A stretch of DNA of 64,000 nucleotides. Origin: Caulobacterales bacterium. GTDB lineage: Bacteria > Pseudomonadota > Alphaproteobacteria > Caulobacterales > Aquidulcibacteraceae. The stretch is taken from positions 124,001 through 188,000 of the forward strand of contig JAFLCU010000007.1 of assembly GCA_017303355.1 (NCBI GenBank). The letters are read 5' to 3'. Position 1 is the stretch's first letter. Each line of letters begins with the position of its first letter. The position numbers and the translations under genes were made by a program. Below the pieces are notes generated by a model, which had not been told where the DNA came from, made no database searches, and was given only the letters and a program-made list of their open reading frames with translations. This document shows, piece after piece, positions 7,724-17,067 of this stretch.

Positions 7724-8307
7724 AAGTCACCCTCCTTCGCGTAGGGCCGTGACCACAGGATAGCCTGTAGCAACACTGCCTTGGTCCAGGCGGCATGCAT
7801 CTTGTCGACTTCCGCCGGGCTCGCGCCTTTCTTGGCGAGGAACGGCCGCATGGTGACAGAGATGGGTATGACCAGAGCCAAGAGGTGGCGCATTGGAATA
7901 TGGGCCGTCGCGTTGACGCCGTCCGTCCTGTTCTTGCCGCTTCGATGATGGCGGCGGCCGATTTCTTCCTGCCAGGCAAGCCACGCGCCGTCGAACTCGG
8001 CGCGGCACGTATCAAGAATCCATTGCCCGAAGCGCTTGCGCACCGCCGCTAGATACAGGCCGATCGGCTCTCCAGTGCGGGCGTCGGAGAAATAGCGCAA
8101 CAGGTGTGGCGTCCCGCCGACGAAGCCGTACCAGACATCGAGGATCGCCTCGATCTGATCTCCGACAATTGTCCCTGCTTGCCTTAGCGCCGCGATGTCA
8201 TCGTCGTCGAACAGAAGCGAGACTTTGAGATCCGCGAATTCCTGACCGGAAACGGGCGACGCAGCCAGCGTTGGATCATTGAGCCGATAGCCTGGAATAG
8301 ATGTCAT
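7720..8307 (-). CDS. Protoglobin-domain haem protein
   Basis: The 195-residue single-domain globin fits the protoglobin family: LFDDDDIAALRQAG early, then W-Y-G-F helices, and the distinctive WQEEIGRRHHRSGKNRTD stretch containing the likely proximal histidine (His120 or His121). Protoglobins bind O2, CO and NO and serve as sensors or scavengers; no output domain is attached here. I place the start at the ATG at 8307, preceded by CAGGAG, rather than at 8343. It is divergent from a MarR regulator and overlaps the redoxin gene. Confidence 0.78.
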   Translation of the reverse strand: MTSIPGYRLNDPTLAASPVSGQEFADLKVSLLFDDDDIAALRQAGTIVGDQIEAILDVWYGFVGGTPHLLRYFSDARTGEPIGLYLAAVRKRFGQWILDTCRAEFDGAWLAWQEEIGRRHHRSGKNRTDGVNATAHIPMRHLLALVIPISVTMRPFLAKKGASPAEVDKMHAAWTKAVLLQAILWSRPYAKEGDF

Positions 8308-8329
8308 CAGCTGGTCTCCTGACAGCCCC

Positions 8330-8357
8330 TTGCGATTTAGCATCGAGTCAATACTAT
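8330..8357 (+). promoter_or_regulatory. Candidate sigma-70-type promoter of the MarR gene
   Basis: TTGCGA and TACTAT are separated by 16 bases and end 19 bases before the ATG at 8377, giving a very short leader. The region lies between the divergent protoglobin and MarR genes and is a natural place for autoregulation. Confidence 0.45.
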
Positions 8358-8376
8358 AGCTGGGAAAGTGTGGTCA

Positions 8377-8955
8377 ATGAAAAAGAGCGAGTCGCTACCA
8401 TCTGGCCTGGCCCTGCGCGCAGCATTCCTCTTGGAGCGGCTGGCGCGGCTTGTGCGCGCCGGCGATCATGCGGGCGGACTTGCACCCGCGCAGTGGGAGG
8501 CGCTTCGCTATCTTGCGCGTGCGAACCGCTTCTCGCGCACGCCCGCGGCGCTGGCGGATTACCTTGGCGCCACGCGTGGGACGGTTTCGCAGACGCTCAT
8601 CGCCCTTGTGGGCAAGGGACTTGTCCGCAAGAGCGAAAGTTCACGCGACCGCCGATCGGTTGAACTCACTCTCACGTCCAGCGGCGTTGCGTTGTTGGAG
8701 CACGAGGCGCTTAAAGACCTCGCGCGCGACATTGACGCGTCGGGGGAGGCTGACGGCCTGGCGCGAGGATTGGAGTCTGCCTTGCATCAGGCGCTGGTGC
8801 GTGGTGGCGGGCGCGCTTTCGGCGTTTGCCGGACTTGCCGCCACTTCAGGCCGGGTGGGCGCGGCGCCAAGGCAGGCAAGCCGCACCATTGCACGCTTCT
8901 CGACGAGCCGTTGGCCGATGCCGACGCCAATCTCGTTTGCTTCGAGCACACCTGA
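8377..8955 (+). CDS. MarR-family regulator with a four-cysteine C-terminal tail
   Basis: Residues 10-115 form a winged-helix MarR domain (recognition region TPAALADYLGATRGTVSQTL, wing KSESSRDRRSVELTLT). The tail has four cysteines, 151, 154, 172 and 188, in a CRTCRHF ... HHC ... C-F-E-H arrangement that could hold zinc or an Fe-S cluster. Divergent placement next to a protoglobin and a redoxin suggests a redox- or gas-responsive repressor of that pair. The ATG at 8377 is preferred over a GTG nine bases upstream. Confidence 0.8.
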   Translation: MKKSESLPSGLALRAAFLLERLARLVRAGDHAGGLAPAQWEALRYLARANRFSRTPAALADYLGATRGTVSQTLIALVGKGLVRKSESSRDRRSVELTLTSSGVALLEHEALKDLARDIDASGEADGLARGLESALHQALVRGGGRAFGVCRTCRHFRPGGRGAKAGKPHHCTLLDEPLADADANLVCFEHT

Positions 8956-9105
8956 TGCGCGGCTATGTTGTCACCCATCTCGAGAGAGCGCCGGTCACAT
9001 CGAGAACGAGGACAAGCCGCCGAATGCGACTCTTTCGAAGAGACCCGCGGAAGGGCGATTGGATGAGAGCTGGCGCGGCATACGCGCGGCAAAGGTGGAT
9101 GCGTC

Positions 9106-9330
9106 GTGACACAATCTGATCACACCAATCAGCGACAAGTGGAAGCGGCGCTGATTGACGCGGCTGGAAAGCTCGCACGCTCAGGCAAATACTCTTTCGA
9201 CGAGCTCGTCGCGAAGCTCAGCGGCGCGGGTTTCACCGGAGCCGTCGAGTTCTTGCATCGTCCCCACCTCGAAAGTGCGCTAAGACGCCTCTGCGATGCA
9301 GCGCGGCCAGGGGACGCCGAACTAGGCTAG
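9106..9330 (+). CDS. Small hypothetical protein
   Basis: A 74-residue open frame from a GTG, with an amphipathic helical composition and an early QVEAALIDAAGKLARSGKY. The start has no clear ribosome site and I recognise no family. It may be real or a chance frame in decayed DNA between the MarR gene and a transposase remnant. Confidence 0.3.
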   Translation: MTQSDHTNQRQVEAALIDAAGKLARSGKYSFDELVAKLSGAGFTGAVEFLHRPHLESALRRLCDAARPGDAELG

Positions 9331-9828
9331 GCGTTGACGATGCGGCCCAGAAGAACCCGGGGAAGACGCCAGGGAGGGCGCAGCGTGACGGTTCGCATGA
9401 CCTTTTCGGAGCGGTGCGCCGACGAACTCGGTGAATCGAGTCTGTTCGCCGCTCGTGCGAAAGTTTCAGGTCACATGCTCTGGGGCGTCGGCCGTCTCTC
9501 TCCAGCATATTCGAAACCTTGTTCGACCACGGCATCTTTTTCTTTGATGTCGGGCCGGACGATGCGAGCTCGCTCGTTTGGTGATGGGCGCGGCGGCGAT
9601 CAGCACCAATGCTGGATCGGTGCCTGTCCTGACCGACACCGGATCGCCTTTCTGGAATCCATGCGCCTTCATAGACGGGGTGACGCTCATCTGGGGGCGT
9701 CGGCGACTTGGTGGGTTCCACTGCTTATGCTGTTCGGCTTCTAGAAGCATGAAGCATGGCGGGAGGCGCGCGCCGATCATCGGTTCGCTGATGTTCCGAG
9801 ATCCGGGATCGGCAGCAGGATGAAGAGT
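9331..9828. other. Apparently non-coding or decayed DNA
   Basis: I see no convincing gene on either strand in these 500 bases. Open frames present are rich in arginine and serine without family features, as expected for out-of-frame high-GC sequence. Confidence 0.5.
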
Positions 9829-10200
9829 ATGGACGCTTACGAGGGCGTACGCCGGTTCGAGATGATCGAGGGCGACAGCCGACGCGAAGCGGCGCGTGTT
9901 GTCGGCTTTTGCGTGAGACGGTGGACACGTGTTCGGCGTTCTCCGCGCCGCCGTGCTCGGCTGTCGAGCCCACGGCCAAAGCCCAAGCTCACCTGTTTTG
10001 GGGCGTGCTGGACGCCATGGTCGCTGCCGATGCGAATGCACCCCTGAAGCAGCGCCACGCGCATCAGGGAGCGCTGCGCAACGAGTACGGCTATAGTGGC
10101 GGCGACGACCAGGTCAGAGAAGCGGTGCGCGAGCGTCGCCAGCGTTTGAAAGAAGCGTTCGTTTCGCTGGCGCACCGCCTCGCCAATTGTCCGCCTGATC
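9829..10200 (+). pseudogene. IS21-type transposase (IstA) remnant, frameshifted
   Basis: The start MDAYEGVRRFEMIEGDSRRE followed by AARVVGF reads like the N-terminal HTH of IstA. The match then moves to another frame near 9909 (RETVDTCSAFSAPP) and continues with VLDAMVAADANAPLKQRH and NEYGYSGGDDQVREAVRERR, all IstA-like. The catalytic DDE core and any istB are absent. It is a decayed 5' fragment with at least one frameshift. Confidence 0.6.
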
Positions 10201-10450
10201 GCATCGACGAGGTGGCGCGCTGGTTTGAAACGCAAGGCGTCGTTCCCATTGTCGGTTGAGGCGACAAATGGTGATGGCCAGCATTCGATTTCACCATATC
10301 AGCTTGCCGTCGGCGACGGCGCAGCTGGAACTGCGGACAAATGCATTTGACAAATGTCACGCGGACACTGGCGTAAGGCGCGACGGCGGGTTTTCCCCTC
10401 AATGCACTTTGCCTGTGCGACGCGTCCCGCGCGTCAATCTCGTTTCGAGA

Positions 10451-10483
10451 TTGACGACAACACAATTACTGAGTAAGACTCAA
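10451..10483 (+). promoter_or_regulatory. Promoter/operator of the TonB receptor gene
   Basis: A -35-like TTGACG is followed by an inverted element TGAG-N5-CTCA at 10470-10482. The 33 bases from TTGACG match 19513-19545, in front of the catabolic operons, at 26 positions. The operator would overlap the expected -10 region, so repression is the simplest model. Confidence 0.7.
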
Positions 10484-10561
10484 CGCGTCTCTTCAGGGGG
10501 GCGCTATACACTAGGCAATACCTCCCGGGGCAGGTGAATGGCCGGACAAAGGGGAGTCTTC

Positions 10562-13252
10562 ATGTCGAAGAAGCGGGGCCTTCTGCGCGAGGGAGCGCGG
10601 ACGACGTTGACACTGGCGCTGGGCGTCGCAAGCGCGATGGTGGCGACGCCGACGTTGGCTCAGGAGGAAGAAGAAGAGATCGTCGTAACTGCCACACAGC
10701 GCTCGACTGCGCTCCAGGATGTACCGGTGGCGGTTACCGCGGTTAGCTCCGAAATGGTCGAGAACGCTGGAATTCGCGACCTTCAAGATCTGACTTCCGT
10801 TGCGCCTTCACTGCAGTTCAACGTCTCGGAGAACGAGACGTCAGCAACGGCGCGGCTGCGGGGGATTGGAACGCAAGGTTCTAACCCGGGTCTCGAATCC
10901 GCTGTTGGCATTTTCATCGATGGCGTCTACCGCGCGCGCAACGGTGTGGCGCTAAGCGACCTGGGTGAGGTGCGCCAAATCGAGGTGTTGCGCGGCCCTC
11001 AAGGCACGCTGTTCGGTCGCAATACCTCCGCTGGATTGATCACAGTGCGTACAGCGGCGCCCAACCTGCAGGAGTTCAATGCCACCGGAGAACTGACCTA
11101 CGGCGCCTACGGCGAGCAACGATTCGCCGTGAGCGTAGATGTGCCGATGGTCGAAGACGAGGTCGGTTTCCGCCTGTTCGGAGCCGTTGCGAACCGTGAC
11201 GGTTTCATGGATGTGATGAATGCTGCCGGAAGCGTCACCGACGCCAATGACCGCGATATGTGGACCGTGCGCGGACAACTTCTTTGGGATATTACTGACA
11301 ACATCGAGTTCCGTCTGATTGGCGATCTCACCGAACGCAACGAGACCTGCTGCGCGGCGTCCATCTACAACCCCACGGCGTTGAACGGAGTGACGACGTT
11401 CGCCACGTCGCCGACGACAACAGGTACGGTGCAATTCCCCAATACAACAGGCGTGGCCCCGCTTTTTGGCGGCTCAGCACAACAATACATTTTAGGCGCT
11501 CTTGGTGGTTATGGACCGCCAACCAATGGCCTGCCGCCGACCGCAGGTGGGGCGGCCGCGCTCCAGGAGCGCCTCGCCAGTGGCGACATCAGCGCGCGGC
11601 GCGCCTTTGCCAACATACCGTTCGATCAGGATCTCCTCGACTATGGCGTTTCCGCGGAAGTTGATTGGGAGCTCGGCGGCGGCGTTACGTTGACGTCGAT
11701 CACCGCACAGCGGAATTGGATATATGAGCAAGGACAGGATACGGATTTTTCAGCGGCCGACTTGTGGGGCCGCGTCAATGACGGCGACAACGGATTTGCG
11801 TTCGACATCCTCACGCAGGAGCTGCGTCTCGCGGGCGAGTGGGGACGGCTCGACTGGCTCGTTGGCCTCTACTACTCGGATGAAACGCTGACGCGCGACG
11901 ACAATCTGGCGGCAGGCGCCCAGTTCGGAACGTACTTCGCAACGCTCGGCGCGCTGGCGGCGCCCACGTTCAACACGAGTTCGGGCAATCCTGTACCCAT
12001 CGTGTTCAATCCCTTCCTTACGCTTGGGGCGGTCCCCGGCGGAGCGGGGGTGGACGATCATTATCGCCAGGAAAGCAACTCGCTGGCTTTCTTCACCCAC
12101 AACATCATTTCGCTTGGGCCGAACACGGACTTCACAATCGGCGTGCGTTACACGACGGAAGAGAAGGATCTCCGCGCCACCTTTGACACGAGCTTTGACG
12201 CCGGGGGCATCTTCCTCGCTCGCGTCGCGGCGCTTGAGTCCGCGACGCCAGCCGGTGCGCCATATTTTGGGCCGTTGCCGGCGGGCACGCTCACGCCCTT
12301 CGCGAACTGCGACCCCACTCTGCAGCCTGCGCCGCTATATCGTGTGGCAATCGCCACCATGCGGTCTGCTTTCTGCAACCCGATATTGCGCGGCAGCCGC
12401 GATGGGACGCACTTGCAGAGCCGGGAGGAGGAGGAATGGTCCGGCGTTGCCGCGCTGCGTCATGAGTTCGCCGATTTCGTGAACGCCTACGCCTCGTATT
12501 CGCGCGGCTACAAGGCCGGCGGTTTCAACTTGGACCGTAATTTCAGCGGGGCCGCCTTCAACACCGAATTCCCGGCGGAACTTGTCGAAGCCTACGAGGT
12601 CGGCCTGAAGACGACTTGGTTCGACCGGGGTCTGATTGTGAACCTCGCATTGTTTTCCAGCGAGTACCAGAACTTCCAGCTCAATACCTTCAATGGCGTC
12701 AGCTTCCAGGTGACGTCAGTGCCCGAGGCAACGTCTGAGGGCGCCGAACTCGACGTGCTCTGGCGCACGCCTATTGAGGGTCTCTCCCTTCAGGGCGGCG
12801 TCGTCTACACTGATGCACGCTACGGTGACGACACCGCATGGGTTACAGCATCGGCAAATCCAATCACGGGTGCGCTCACCAATTTCCGGCTTCCAGGGAA
12901 TCACCTCAGCAATGCACCGGAATGGACGGCGACCAGTGCTCTCACGTATGAGCGGCCCTTGTTCGGCGGATCGCTCATAGGACTTGCTTATATCGACGCC
13001 CGCTATGTCAGCGATCAGAACACGGGCTCCGACCTCAATCCAACCAAGGAGCAGCCAGCCTACACAGTGGTGAATGCGCGGCTTGGGATTTCCGCGCTGG
13101 ACGAGAGATGGAGCCTCGAGGTTTGGGGGCGCAACGTGTTCGACGAAGAATACGCGCAGATCATGTTTGACATACCCCTTCAAACCGGAACGTTTGGCGC
13201 CTTCCTCGGCGATCCGGCGACCTACGGCGTCACGCTCAGAGCGCGTTATTGA
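10562..13252 (+). CDS. TonB-dependent outer-membrane receptor
   Basis: The 896-residue receptor has a signal peptide (residues 1-34, ending near TPTLAQ), a TonB box (EEIVVTATQR), a plug domain (about 50-165, including VRQIEVLRGPQGTLFGRNTS) and a long beta barrel ending in an aromatic residue (TLRARY), as the Bam machinery needs. It uses TonB-ExbBD energy to import a substrate; barrels of this type in such organisms take up many hydrophobic or bulky organics as well as siderophores. I start at the ATG at 10562, five bases after GGGGAG. Its promoter matches that of the neighbouring catabolic operons, so the substrate is probably theirs. Confidence 0.92.
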   Translation: MSKKRGLLREGARTTLTLALGVASAMVATPTLAQEEEEEIVVTATQRSTALQDVPVAVTAVSSEMVENAGIRDLQDLTSVAPSLQFNVSENETSATARLRGIGTQGSNPGLESAVGIFIDGVYRARNGVALSDLGEVRQIEVLRGPQGTLFGRNTSAGLITVRTAAPNLQEFNATGELTYGAYGEQRFAVSVDVPMVEDEVGFRLFGAVANRDGFMDVMNAAGSVTDANDRDMWTVRGQLLWDITDNIEFRLIGDLTERNETCCAASIYNPTALNGVTTFATSPTTTGTVQFPNTTGVAPLFGGSAQQYILGALGGYGPPTNGLPPTAGGAAALQERLASGDISARRAFANIPFDQDLLDYGVSAEVDWELGGGVTLTSITAQRNWIYEQGQDTDFSAADLWGRVNDGDNGFAFDILTQELRLAGEWGRLDWLVGLYYSDETLTRDDNLAAGAQFGTYFATLGALAAPTFNTSSGNPVPIVFNPFLTLGAVPGGAGVDDHYRQESNSLAFFTHNIISLGPNTDFTIGVRYTTEEKDLRATFDTSFDAGGIFLARVAALESATPAGAPYFGPLPAGTLTPFANCDPTLQPAPLYRVAIATMRSAFCNPILRGSRDGTHLQSREEEEWSGVAALRHEFADFVNAYASYSRGYKAGGFNLDRNFSGAAFNTEFPAELVEAYEVGLKTTWFDRGLIVNLALFSSEYQNFQLNTFNGVSFQVTSVPEATSEGAELDVLWRTPIEGLSLQGGVVYTDARYGDDTAWVTASANPITGALTNFRLPGNHLSNAPEWTATSALTYERPLFGGSLIGLAYIDARYVSDQNTGSDLNPTKEQPAYTVVNARLGISALDERWSLEVWGRNVFDEEYAQIMFDIPLQTGTFGAFLGDPATYGVTLRARY

Positions 13253-13619
13253 CTAACAGCTTAGCTCGCGTCCTGCGCAAGTTAGCGCCGCTGCCGGTGA
13301 CCAGCAGGACGCACGCGTTCAAGGTGGGCCATGACTGTTTTCCCTTCGGCGGACGGTTGCAGCCGCGTCTTGCTAAGATTGGAGATGCGCGGGAGCCAAC
13401 GCGAAGAGAGCGCGCGTTGGCGCATGGCCAATTTGAATGCCCGGGAACGCCGCCCCGATCGTTCACGTGATGCCGAAGTGGCAAAGTGCGATCACGAATG
13501 AGGCCCTGGCGAGCACCTTGGAGAAGGCTGACACGGTTAGCAGCAGGCGGTTCCTCGCGGCCGCAGGCTCTTCAGCAACCTCGGTATGCGGAGCGCAAGA
13601 GCAGGAGGACAGGGCGGCC
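13253..13619. other. Intergenic region after the TonB receptor gene, with a hairpin
   Basis: No gene is seen. A perfect 9-bp inverted repeat (GCCAACGCG at 13395-13403 and CGCGTTGGC at 13413-13421) could act as a terminator or processing site between the convergent receptor and saccharopine-dehydrogenase-like genes, although it has no T tract. Confidence 0.45.
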
Positions 13620-14783
13620 TCATTCAATCTGAAAAGTCAGTCCCGCATGTCGCTCGAGCCGCGCTGCCAGCGTCAACCCCAGGGCGGACGCCGGCGTCCA
13701 GATTCCGCCCGGCGTGTCGGGGCGATCGCGAAGCAGGCAAAGCGCGCTTTCAGCGACCATCTTCGAAGTCGAACCGTATCCCGGATCGGCGTCGCCGGCA
13801 ACGCTCGCGCAGATCGCGCGCCCATCCGGCGTCCGGCCCAAGAACACAATGTCGTAATGCCCGTTTGCGCGTTCCTCCGCGGTCGGACCTTCACCCGGTT
13901 TCGGCGCATCCTCGCGCATGAGCGCGCGGCCCGACGCAATCGCGGTCGCAAGCTGTTCTCCGCGTTCGCCGGGTCCGGTGACAAGCATTTCACTGTAGAG
14001 GAAATCTGCGCCATAGAGGTGCCCGAGCAGCATGTTCGAGCGATGAACCGTCTTCGTATTGATGGGCGCCATGATGAACGGCGCCGCCCAGACGTTCATG
14101 CAATCCTCGAATTGCGGCGTCGAGTCGGAAGGCTGCTTGGGACCGGCAAAGCCTGGCGTCAGCGCGAATGGGTCGGCCATCAGCTCTGCGATGGCCGCGT
14201 CATTACAGGCGGCGCGCGTCGCGCGCAGGCTCGCGACCGTTCCGCCAGACAATGATCCTTTCATCTTCCGCACGCGCGCCTTGATCTCGATGCACGGGCC
14301 GCTAAAACGCCGTTGCGCCTCGTCTTGAAGCGCAAGCACGCCGAGGTCGAAGGGAACTGAGTCGAAACCACAGGAGAAGACGATGCGAGCGCCCGAGCCT
14401 GCCGCCTTCTGCTCGTGGGCGTCGATCATCTCGCGTATCCAGTTCGGCTCGCCGCAGAGGTCGACATAGTCGGTCCCGGATTCAACGCATGAGGCGACGA
14501 GGTTCGATCCGACTTGCTGATAAGGGCCCGCTGTCGACAGCACGACGCTCGCGCGTGCCGCCATCTCGCTAAGCGCCTGTGGCTCGCTTGGGACGACAAG
14601 GGGCGTAGCAAGGGGGACGCCGATTTCCGCTCGCGTAGCCTCAAGCCTCTCGCGGCTGCGCCCCGCGATCGCCCACCTGAGGTCAGCATCAAGAGCGCTT
14701 CGCCGGGCAAGATACTCGGTGACGAGGCGTCCGGTGTAGCCGCTCGCGCCATAGACAACGAGGTCAAAATCGCGCGTGGTCAT
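13620..14783 (-). CDS. Saccharopine-dehydrogenase-like NAD(P)-binding oxidoreductase (trans-acting enoyl reductase type)
   Basis: The 387-residue protein opens with a Rossmann motif, LVVYGASGYTGRLVTEYLAR, and continues with VLSTAGPYQQVG and YVDLCGEPNW, as in the family that includes mycobacterial trans-acting enoyl reductases and eukaryotic saccharopine-dehydrogenase-like oxidoreductases. It probably reduces or oxidises a lipid-like intermediate with NAD(P)H. It is the last gene of the leftward operon that starts at 19469, and it overlaps the hydroxylase gene by 20 bases. Confidence 0.8.
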   Translation of the reverse strand: MTTRDFDLVVYGASGYTGRLVTEYLARRSALDADLRWAIAGRSRERLEATRAEIGVPLATPLVVPSEPQALSEMAARASVVLSTAGPYQQVGSNLVASCVESGTDYVDLCGEPNWIREMIDAHEQKAAGSGARIVFSCGFDSVPFDLGVLALQDEAQRRFSGPCIEIKARVRKMKGSLSGGTVASLRATRAACNDAAIAELMADPFALTPGFAGPKQPSDSTPQFEDCMNVWAAPFIMAPINTKTVHRSNMLLGHLYGADFLYSEMLVTGPGERGEQLATAIASGRALMREDAPKPGEGPTAEERANGHYDIVFLGRTPDGRAICASVAGDADPGYGSTSKMVAESALCLLRDRPDTPGGIWTPASALGLTLAARLERHAGLTFQIE

Positions 14784-15480
14784 GTGGCTCTCGGTGTTGG
14801 GCCGGCGTTGACGTCGCGCTCGCGCCCGGTCGGTAGACGGTTCCGAAGATCACGTCGAAGATCGGATAGGTGATGTTGAAGTTGTAGCGGCTCATTAGCC
14901 TGCGATCGTGATGAACCGTATGGTGCCGGCGCAGCACGCGGATGAACGGTAGACGACTGACCCAGCTCTTCTCGTCCATATGATAGGCAAAATGCAGCAG
15001 CTCATAATTGAGGAAATAGGCCGCGGACGTCAGTATAAAGAGGAAAGCGACATTCGGCGTCAGAAGCAAATAGAGAGCGACCCCCACCGGCAGAGCGAAG
15101 CAACCGAAAAAGAAGAGGAGCATGATCGGCGGAAACAGCACGGCGTAATAGTCGCGCGAGCTATCGAAGGTGGTGTCCTCCTCGGTGAAAAAATTGTGAT
15201 GTTCGACCGCGTGACGCTGATAGATGAGCGCGAGCAGGCGGGTCTTGTGGTGCATGGGGCCGCGGTGGCCGAGATACTCGGCGAGATTTCCATAGAGGAA
15301 TGTAACCGGAATGGTCAGCCACTCGAGCGGCTGGACGCGACCAAGCATGGCGATTGACGCCAGCATGGCCGCAAGCGTTACGCCCACGGTCAAAGAAAGA
15401 TGCAGCGGACCGCTATAGGAGGGAGACAGGTTGTTTCTGCGAAACTCCTCGCGGAAAGCCTCCGTCGCCGGCGTGGTCAT
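14764..15480 (-). CDS. Sterol desaturase/fatty acid hydroxylase family membrane protein
   Basis: The 238-residue integral membrane protein has the histidine clusters that bind a di-iron centre: HRGPMHH (72-78), HAVEHH (90-95), and near the end HFAYH and HHTVHHD. Hydrophobic segments surround residues 28-65 and 110-155. The family inserts OH groups or double bonds into lipids and sterols using O2. In this operon it may carry out the first oxidation of the hydrophobic substrate. Confidence 0.82.
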   Translation of the reverse strand: MTTPATEAFREEFRRNNLSPSYSGPLHLSLTVGVTLAAMLASIAMLGRVQPLEWLTIPVTFLYGNLAEYLGHRGPMHHKTRLLALIYQRHAVEHHNFFTEEDTTFDSSRDYYAVLFPPIMLLFFFGCFALPVGVALYLLLTPNVAFLFILTSAAYFLNYELLHFAYHMDEKSWVSRLPFIRVLRRHHTVHHDRRLMSRYNFNITYPIFDVIFGTVYRPGASATSTPAQHREPHDHARF

Positions 15481-15513
15481 GGCGCTTCTCCTGATTTCTG
15501 CCGAACCCTCGAA

Positions 15514-17067
15514 CTATTCGGATCCGGAAATGTGATCGCGCTTTCCGCGCCAGTAGGGCTCGCGCAGGATGCGCCGCAGCGTCTTGCCGACGGGGGTCTT
15601 CGGCAGCGCGTCCATGAACTTTATCGCCTTGGGAACCTTGAACTTTGCAAGGTTGGCTTTGGCGAAAGCAATCAGCTCGCCCTCCGACGCGTCGGCGCCC
15701 GGGCGCAGGACGACCGCGGCATAGACCGCTTCACCCCACTTTGCATCCGGGACGGCGAACACGCCGCATTCGGCGACGGCCTCGTGCGCCAGGATCGCAT
15801 TTTCGACTTCCGCCGGGTATACATTATATCCACCGGAAATGATCATGTCCTCCTTGCGATCGGCCAGGTAGATGTATCCGTCCTCGTCCATGCGCGCGAA
15901 GTCGCCGGTGTGCAGCCAACCGTTGCGAAGGCGCTCTGCGTCAATATCGGACCGGCGCCAGAAGCCTGGCGTGTTCCAGGGCGCGCAGATGCAGATTTCT
16001 CCAACTTCGCCCGCCGCGCACGGTTCGCCATGTGTATCGACAAGCTTGATCTGCGCGTTCGCGCATTCGCGTCCGACCGACGCCAAGCGGGCGCCGCCGA
16101 GATGGACCGCCTCGGCATGCCCTGCCGGCGTCATCAGAGTGTTGAGGCCGTAAGCTTCCGTCTGGCCGTAACCGGTATAAAGAACCGCGCCCAAGCGCTT
16201 CATCGCCCTTTCGACCAGCGATGGCGCCGCCGGGGCTGCGGCGTAGACAACAGTGCGGAGGCTGCCAAGGTCAGCTGTCTCGATCGCAGGATCATCGAGC
16301 AGCATGCGCAACGCTGTCGGCACTGTCAGCATGAAGGTGACGCCATGTGCGCCAATGGCGTTTAGGATCGTCCGGGGCTCGGCCGACGGCAGGATGACCA
16401 AAGCCGCGCCGCCGACCCAGGCGCTGTCCATGGCGCGGCCGCAGAAATGGCTGAGCGGCAATTGCCCGAGCAGGCGGTCTTCGGGCGTATGTCTGAAAGC
16501 CGCCGCCCAGAAATTCATGGCGGCCGAGACGCTCGCATAGGAGTGGGTGACGCCTTTGGGACGACCGGTGGTCCCGGAAGTATAGAGGATCTGCGCCAGT
16601 TCGGTAGGGGGGCGGTCAATGGGAGGGGGCGCCGTTTCGATCGCCGGAGGCGCCGACAAATCGGATTCGCCAGCGAAACCGCCAAAGCCAAGCGCGTCCT
16701 CCGGCGTACGGATAATCGCGCGAGCGCGCGCATAATGCGCCGGCGTCAGCGCAACGACGAAGCGTGCATCCACATCGGCAACGATGAAGGCATGCTCCTT
16801 CTCGGTCAGCGCGCCGAGCATCGGCGTCAGAGCGCCGCCAGCGCGAGCGATGCCGATGACGGCCACGACATATTCGAGACAATTGTGCTGAATGAGAGCG
16901 ACGCGTTCTCCGGGGCTAAAACCGCGGGCGATCAGCGCGTTCGCGAAGGCGCTCGCGCGCTTGTCCAATTCCGAATAGGTCAGCGTCCTATCGCCGTCGA
17001 TCAGCGCCGCCGTGTCTGGCCAATGCCGGGCAGCGCGCGCCGGATAATGCGAATATGGATGGATCAT
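15514..17067 (-). CDS. Acyl-CoA synthetase (class I adenylate-forming ligase)
   Basis: The 517-residue ligase has the adenylation core motif LYTSGTTGRPKGVTHSY near residue 170, the A5 motif GYGQTEAYGLN, the hinge region LADRKEDMIISGGYNVYP and the C-terminal catalytic lysine in KTPVGKTLRR. It activates a carboxylic acid with ATP and forms the CoA thioester. A four-base overlap with the citrate-synthase-like gene upstream places it firmly in the leftward operon. Substrate chain type is not readable. Confidence 0.88.
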   Translation of the reverse strand: MIHPYSHYPARAARHWPDTAALIDGDRTLTYSELDKRASAFANALIARGFSPGERVALIQHNCLEYVVAVIGIARAGGALTPMLGALTEKEHAFIVADVDARFVVALTPAHYARARAIIRTPEDALGFGGFAGESDLSAPPAIETAPPPIDRPPTELAQILYTSGTTGRPKGVTHSYASVSAAMNFWAAAFRHTPEDRLLGQLPLSHFCGRAMDSAWVGGAALVILPSAEPRTILNAIGAHGVTFMLTVPTALRMLLDDPAIETADLGSLRTVVYAAAPAAPSLVERAMKRLGAVLYTGYGQTEAYGLNTLMTPAGHAEAVHLGGARLASVGRECANAQIKLVDTHGEPCAAGEVGEICICAPWNTPGFWRRSDIDAERLRNGWLHTGDFARMDEDGYIYLADRKEDMIISGGYNVYPAEVENAILAHEAVAECGVFAVPDAKWGEAVYAAVVLRPGADASEGELIAFAKANLAKFKVPKAIKFMDALPKTPVGKTLRRILREPYWRGKRDHISGSE

